Shown one piece after another: positions 60,849 to 64,000 of a stretch of DNA of 64,000 nucleotides. The first letter of the stretch is position 1; each line of letters begins with the position of its first letter. The position numbers and the translations under genes are program-made. The notes under the pieces are model-generated. The model saw only the letters and a list, made by a program, of their open reading frames with translations, was not told the origin of the DNA and ran no database searches. This DNA is from Odontesthes bonariensis (lineage: Eukaryota; Chordata; Actinopteri; Atheriniformes; Atherinopsidae): assembly GCF_027942865.1 (NCBI RefSeq), contig NC_134524.1, positions 8,481,536-8,545,535 of the forward strand, written 5' to 3'.

Positions 60849-63287
60849 ATGTCCACACCTGTCCCCGGGTTTCTTTTAAAATACCACGGGACTCAGAAGG
60901 ACATCGTTTGCATGAAACTGTGGCCAGGTAAGAATAGTGTCGTGGTGGAGGAAAAAAAGTACTGAGAGTAATTTGAATTTGTTTAAAAAAAAACATTAAC
61001 AGAACAGTTGTTTCACTGGTTTCAACCTCTAGTTTACTGGAAGATTTAAACGGTCTCTGACCGCCGAGTGTTGTTTGGAACGCGGCTTTTTGGGTCTCCG
61101 AACCCCGCGGTAAAATGTGTAATTTTTAAAGTTATTTAGCTATTTCTAAGATTTCACGTTATATTATGGACTTTTGAGTTCTTTCACAGTTGTATTGGCC
61201 TTCGAAAAATAATTCGGCTCGGCAAAAAAAAGGCAAATGGACTTAAAACTTTTTTTTTTCAAAAAAAAAAAAATGCAGGTGCAACAGGTCAAATTCCTAA
61301 TTCCTTATGATGGGCAAAAAAATATCCATAGTGGCTTTATGTCTTGTGCATTTTTACATTTGCCTTATTGTGTTAAATGTGTTGTATGTGTAGCTGTTCC
61401 ATAAAAGACAAATAAAAACAGAAATATCCTCAGAGCAGCTGCAGGATGAACCTTTTGTACGTCAAAGCTCTTTGCACACGTCAGACAACAGGTTTATTCA
61501 AATTGCATTGCGTTTCTGTTTGTACATTTGAATTAAATTTGCTTTATTACTGGTTTTTATAGCTGTGCACAGTAACGGTGGAATCCTGTGCCAAGTTTGC
61601 TTTGTTTTGATGCAAAACTGGTGGTGAAAGTACTTTTCCATGTTTGAGACCCACTCCTGGAACAGTACATGTGCATGTTTTGGGTCAACTTGCATCTCTC
61701 TCTCTTTGTGACATGACACACCCTCAAAAGCATGCCATTGTTTGAGGGAGAAATATTGAGGGGAGGGGGGTGCAAAGCTGTTTCCTGCAGGGGTTTCGCT
61801 AACAATGGCCACCACCTAAGAACAGTCGGTGGTTCTCTCCTCGACTCACTTCTGAGGAGGGAGCTAGGATGTTGAAAGAATGGCTAAGAAATGGGAGAGG
61901 GGAAAAAATATAAGGAGTGAGACAATGGGGGGACAGGCAGCTCTGGGGGTTTGAAGGATGGGAGACAATGTGAGGCCAGATTTGGTTGCATAATATTGGA
62001 GTTGACGGGAGTCTACAAGCTCTCCAGTTGAATCTGAAGCAACTTTCTGTTTTTGTTGGCACATTTCCAGTCCCATCAGTGAGTTTGCATGTTTGTAACT
62101 CAAACCAGCTTGTCTGTAAATATTTAATGACTCCTGTCTGAGGCAAATGAATATTTCACTCTCAATGCGTCACTTTTGCAACTGATCCTGTCTGGTGACC
62201 TTCTGTTTTTTTTCCGTCCCCGAGTACAAGTTGTGCTTACATTTTTTTATTTTTATATTCCTCAAGGAGTTTTAAGGCACGGCACTGTACAAACTGTATC
62301 CCACTGAAGGTGATCAGCAGTGTCTAATCCTCTGCTGGACGTTATATCGCTGACGTCTTTGCCTGTGCCTCGTTTCAGATAAAAGCGGTGGATGCAGCTA
62401 CGCTCCATTTACAGACGAGAGGTGGAAGATCGGGAGAGTCTCTGAAGAGGACCAGCACGACTCTGCTAACGTTTCCTCCAAACCGGGCCTGAAACGCACC
62501 ATGTCCCTCAGCAGTTTCCACCTCATGCAGACCCTAAAAAACTCTCCGGCTGCCTTTCGCCGCCGTTTCCGCCGCGACCGGACGGAGACGCTCTCCCACG
62601 GCGACCCTCTGTTTAAAGTCCACTACTTGGGCACGGAGAAAATCTTCTCTCTGGATCGGGAGCAGGCCCAGGACGCCATCACGCGCCTGCTAGAAGGTAT
62701 CGCTAACGGTAAAAAGCTCAACAAAGATCACGCCCTGGTGGTGCGCCCGAGATACGTGGAGGTCAAGGAGCTGAGCACGGGGCGGCAGCTCACCAAGACG
62801 TACCTGCAGGACATTGCGTACTGCGCCGCGGACGCCAACCGACCCAACGTCTTCCTGTACATCTGCAAACACCACGGGCAGCAGCTGCAGTGTCGGGTGT
62901 TCTGGTGCAGCCGGGCGGAGCGGGCGCGGGACATGACGGCGTGCCTGGCGCGCTCCTTCCAGCGGGCGCTGAGCGACTGGCAGCAGGACGGCTCGGCCAC
63001 GCTGACGCCCGGAGAGGTCAAGGGCAAACTTGTAGACGACTCGTCAATCTCTCCCGCCAAAACGAAGAGCTCCACGCTGCCGGCCAGTTTGGGAAAAGGT
63101 AAAAATGCCGTCTTTTTGTCTGTCTCAGGCATGTTTTCAGGATCAGTTTTTAACAAACAAGCATGAATATTCACATCGACGTCCGTGTCTTTTCTCCTCA
63201 GTACGCTGGAAGAGACGGGGCTCTGCATCTCGAAGCCCCCTCAGAGCCATCAGCCGAAGAGGCTCCGCCTCCGACAGCTGGAACTGA
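60849..63287 (+). CDS. PTB (PID) domain adaptor protein, 3 exons, 294 aa
   Basis: Exons 60849-60927, 62379-63098 and 63202-63287, with GTAAGA and GTAAAA donors, TTTCAG and CCTCAG acceptors, and matching phases. The ATG at 60849 is the first after an in-frame stop at 60816-60818. Residues about 101-227 form a phosphotyrosine-binding fold: FKVHYLG (105-111), IAYCAADANRPNVF (172-185), LQCRVFWCS (196-204) and a C-terminal helix ending ALSDWQ. The pattern is closest to LDLRAP1/GULP/FAM43-type PTB domains, which bind NPxY-like tails in endocytic adaptors. A basic patch (FRRRFRRDR) precedes the domain. The tail carries two RRGSAS motifs (271-276, 285-290), basic-directed kinase sites by consensus. 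I cannot name the family member. The second exon would encode a start at Met68 if exon 1 were skipped. Confidence 0.85.
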
Positions 63288-64000
63288 ACGTTAACCTGAC
63301 GACAACCTTAAGGATGAGAGCACTGCAAGACGGGAGGGAGGGACGACTGGACTAAAGACTTGAGGACTAAAGGGATCAAACTGCCGAGTCCATATTTGGA
63401 CATGTGGCGAGTGTTTGGACTTTTGAATGTTTCTGACGCAGCAAAGTAGTCCGTTTACCTTTTGCAAGGAGGTCGTCAGACGCGGCCCGAGGCGGCGTTA
63501 ACGGCCTCCTCTCGCTCAGCTGAGAGTGAGGAGTTGTGTCTGGCTGTTTGAGGACCGGATCGGGTCTCTTTGGTTGGCTCGTTCAAGTGTTCGGCCTCAA
63601 ACTGAAGCTGAACCGACAGTGACGGCAGGCGGCCAAACGGTCCGCCAGAAAAACTGGAAAAAGACGTCGAGTCTGGATTTTTATTTAATTTTTTTAAAGG
63701 TTTTTATTTAACTGACATTTCGTTACCGGGTGTGATTTTTAACAACCTGGTTTGACGTGAGACACGTTTAAGAGACGGGGAAAATGCAGGCTCATCGAAG
63801 GATAAAATTCCCTGTTTGAGATATTTATAAATGCAGTTTTTAGAGTATTTTCTGAGCACTTTCTAAGCATTCCTCTAATTCCACTCGAGAAATCATCGGC
63901 TCTCATCAGCTTATCCCAAGGACACTCGTTTCCAGGTGCAAACAGGAAGGAGGGAAAAGGGAAAAAAAGCGTTGTCCAGTGTTGCATTATTTGCATTTAT
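63288..64000 (+). other. 3' UTR of the PTB-domain gene
   Basis: Sequence after the TGA at 63285-63287. GC-rich until about 63650, then T-rich. I see no AATAAA before the window ends, so the transcript probably runs past 64000. Confidence 0.5.

Noticed and set aside
60912..60927. Start of the PTB protein at the second Met (MKLWP)
   Set aside because: An in-frame ATG at 60849 lies earlier in the same exon after an in-frame stop, so the longer form is preferred.
62728..63228. 166-codon minus-strand frame over the PTB gene
   Set aside because: Antisense shadow produced by the GC-rich third positions of the PTB-domain exon.

Overview
This is nuclear DNA from a ray-finned (teleost) fish. It has AT-rich non-coding sequence, short protein-coding exons with GT..AG introns, many young DNA transposons of teleost type, microsatellites, and a local gene pair (tnfsf12 and sat2) that in mammals lies in the TP53 neighbourhood of human 17p13. 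There are no bacterial features.

Layout. (1) 1-11.6 kb, plus strand: two exon-like segments with strong splice acceptors. One at 2038-2310 encodes a Tc1-transposase-type helix-turn-helix and ends in a stop. One at 9520-9623 encodes a short C-terminus ending in a SUMO-interaction-like motif. Both need the same incoming splice phase, so they may be alternative last exons of one gene whose 5' part lies left of the window. (2) 11.6-20 kb: no gene seen; several DNA-transposon insertions. (3) 20.5-25.7 kb, minus: a complete six-exon tnfsf12 (TWEAK) gene, 240 codons. (4) 31.0-38.6 kb, minus: a complete six-exon sat2 gene (spermidine/spermine or thialysine N-acetyltransferase), 169 codons, with transposons nested in its introns. 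(5) 38.6-60.8 kb: no gene recognised. It is a repeat-rich block with two minisatellites, two BED-finger hAT copies, a 655-bp fold-back element at a TTAA site, a tRNA-derived SINE, Tc1 and LINE relics, and a 976-bp element with a 9-bp target duplication. (6) 60.8-63.3 kb, plus: a three-exon gene for a 294-residue PTB-domain adaptor, with a TATA box upstream.

The three complete genes have unrelated jobs: a type II TNF-family ligand, a polyamine/thialysine acetyltransferase and a PTB adaptor. Nothing suggests a shared pathway; their closeness is best read as conserved vertebrate synteny. The strongest non-gene signals are transposon structures with readable target duplications: a hAT inside a hAT in sat2 intron 2, each with a perfect 8-bp duplication; a four-copy hAT family that keeps a short BED zinc-finger reading frame; and the TTAA fold-back whose empty site can be read in a sister copy.
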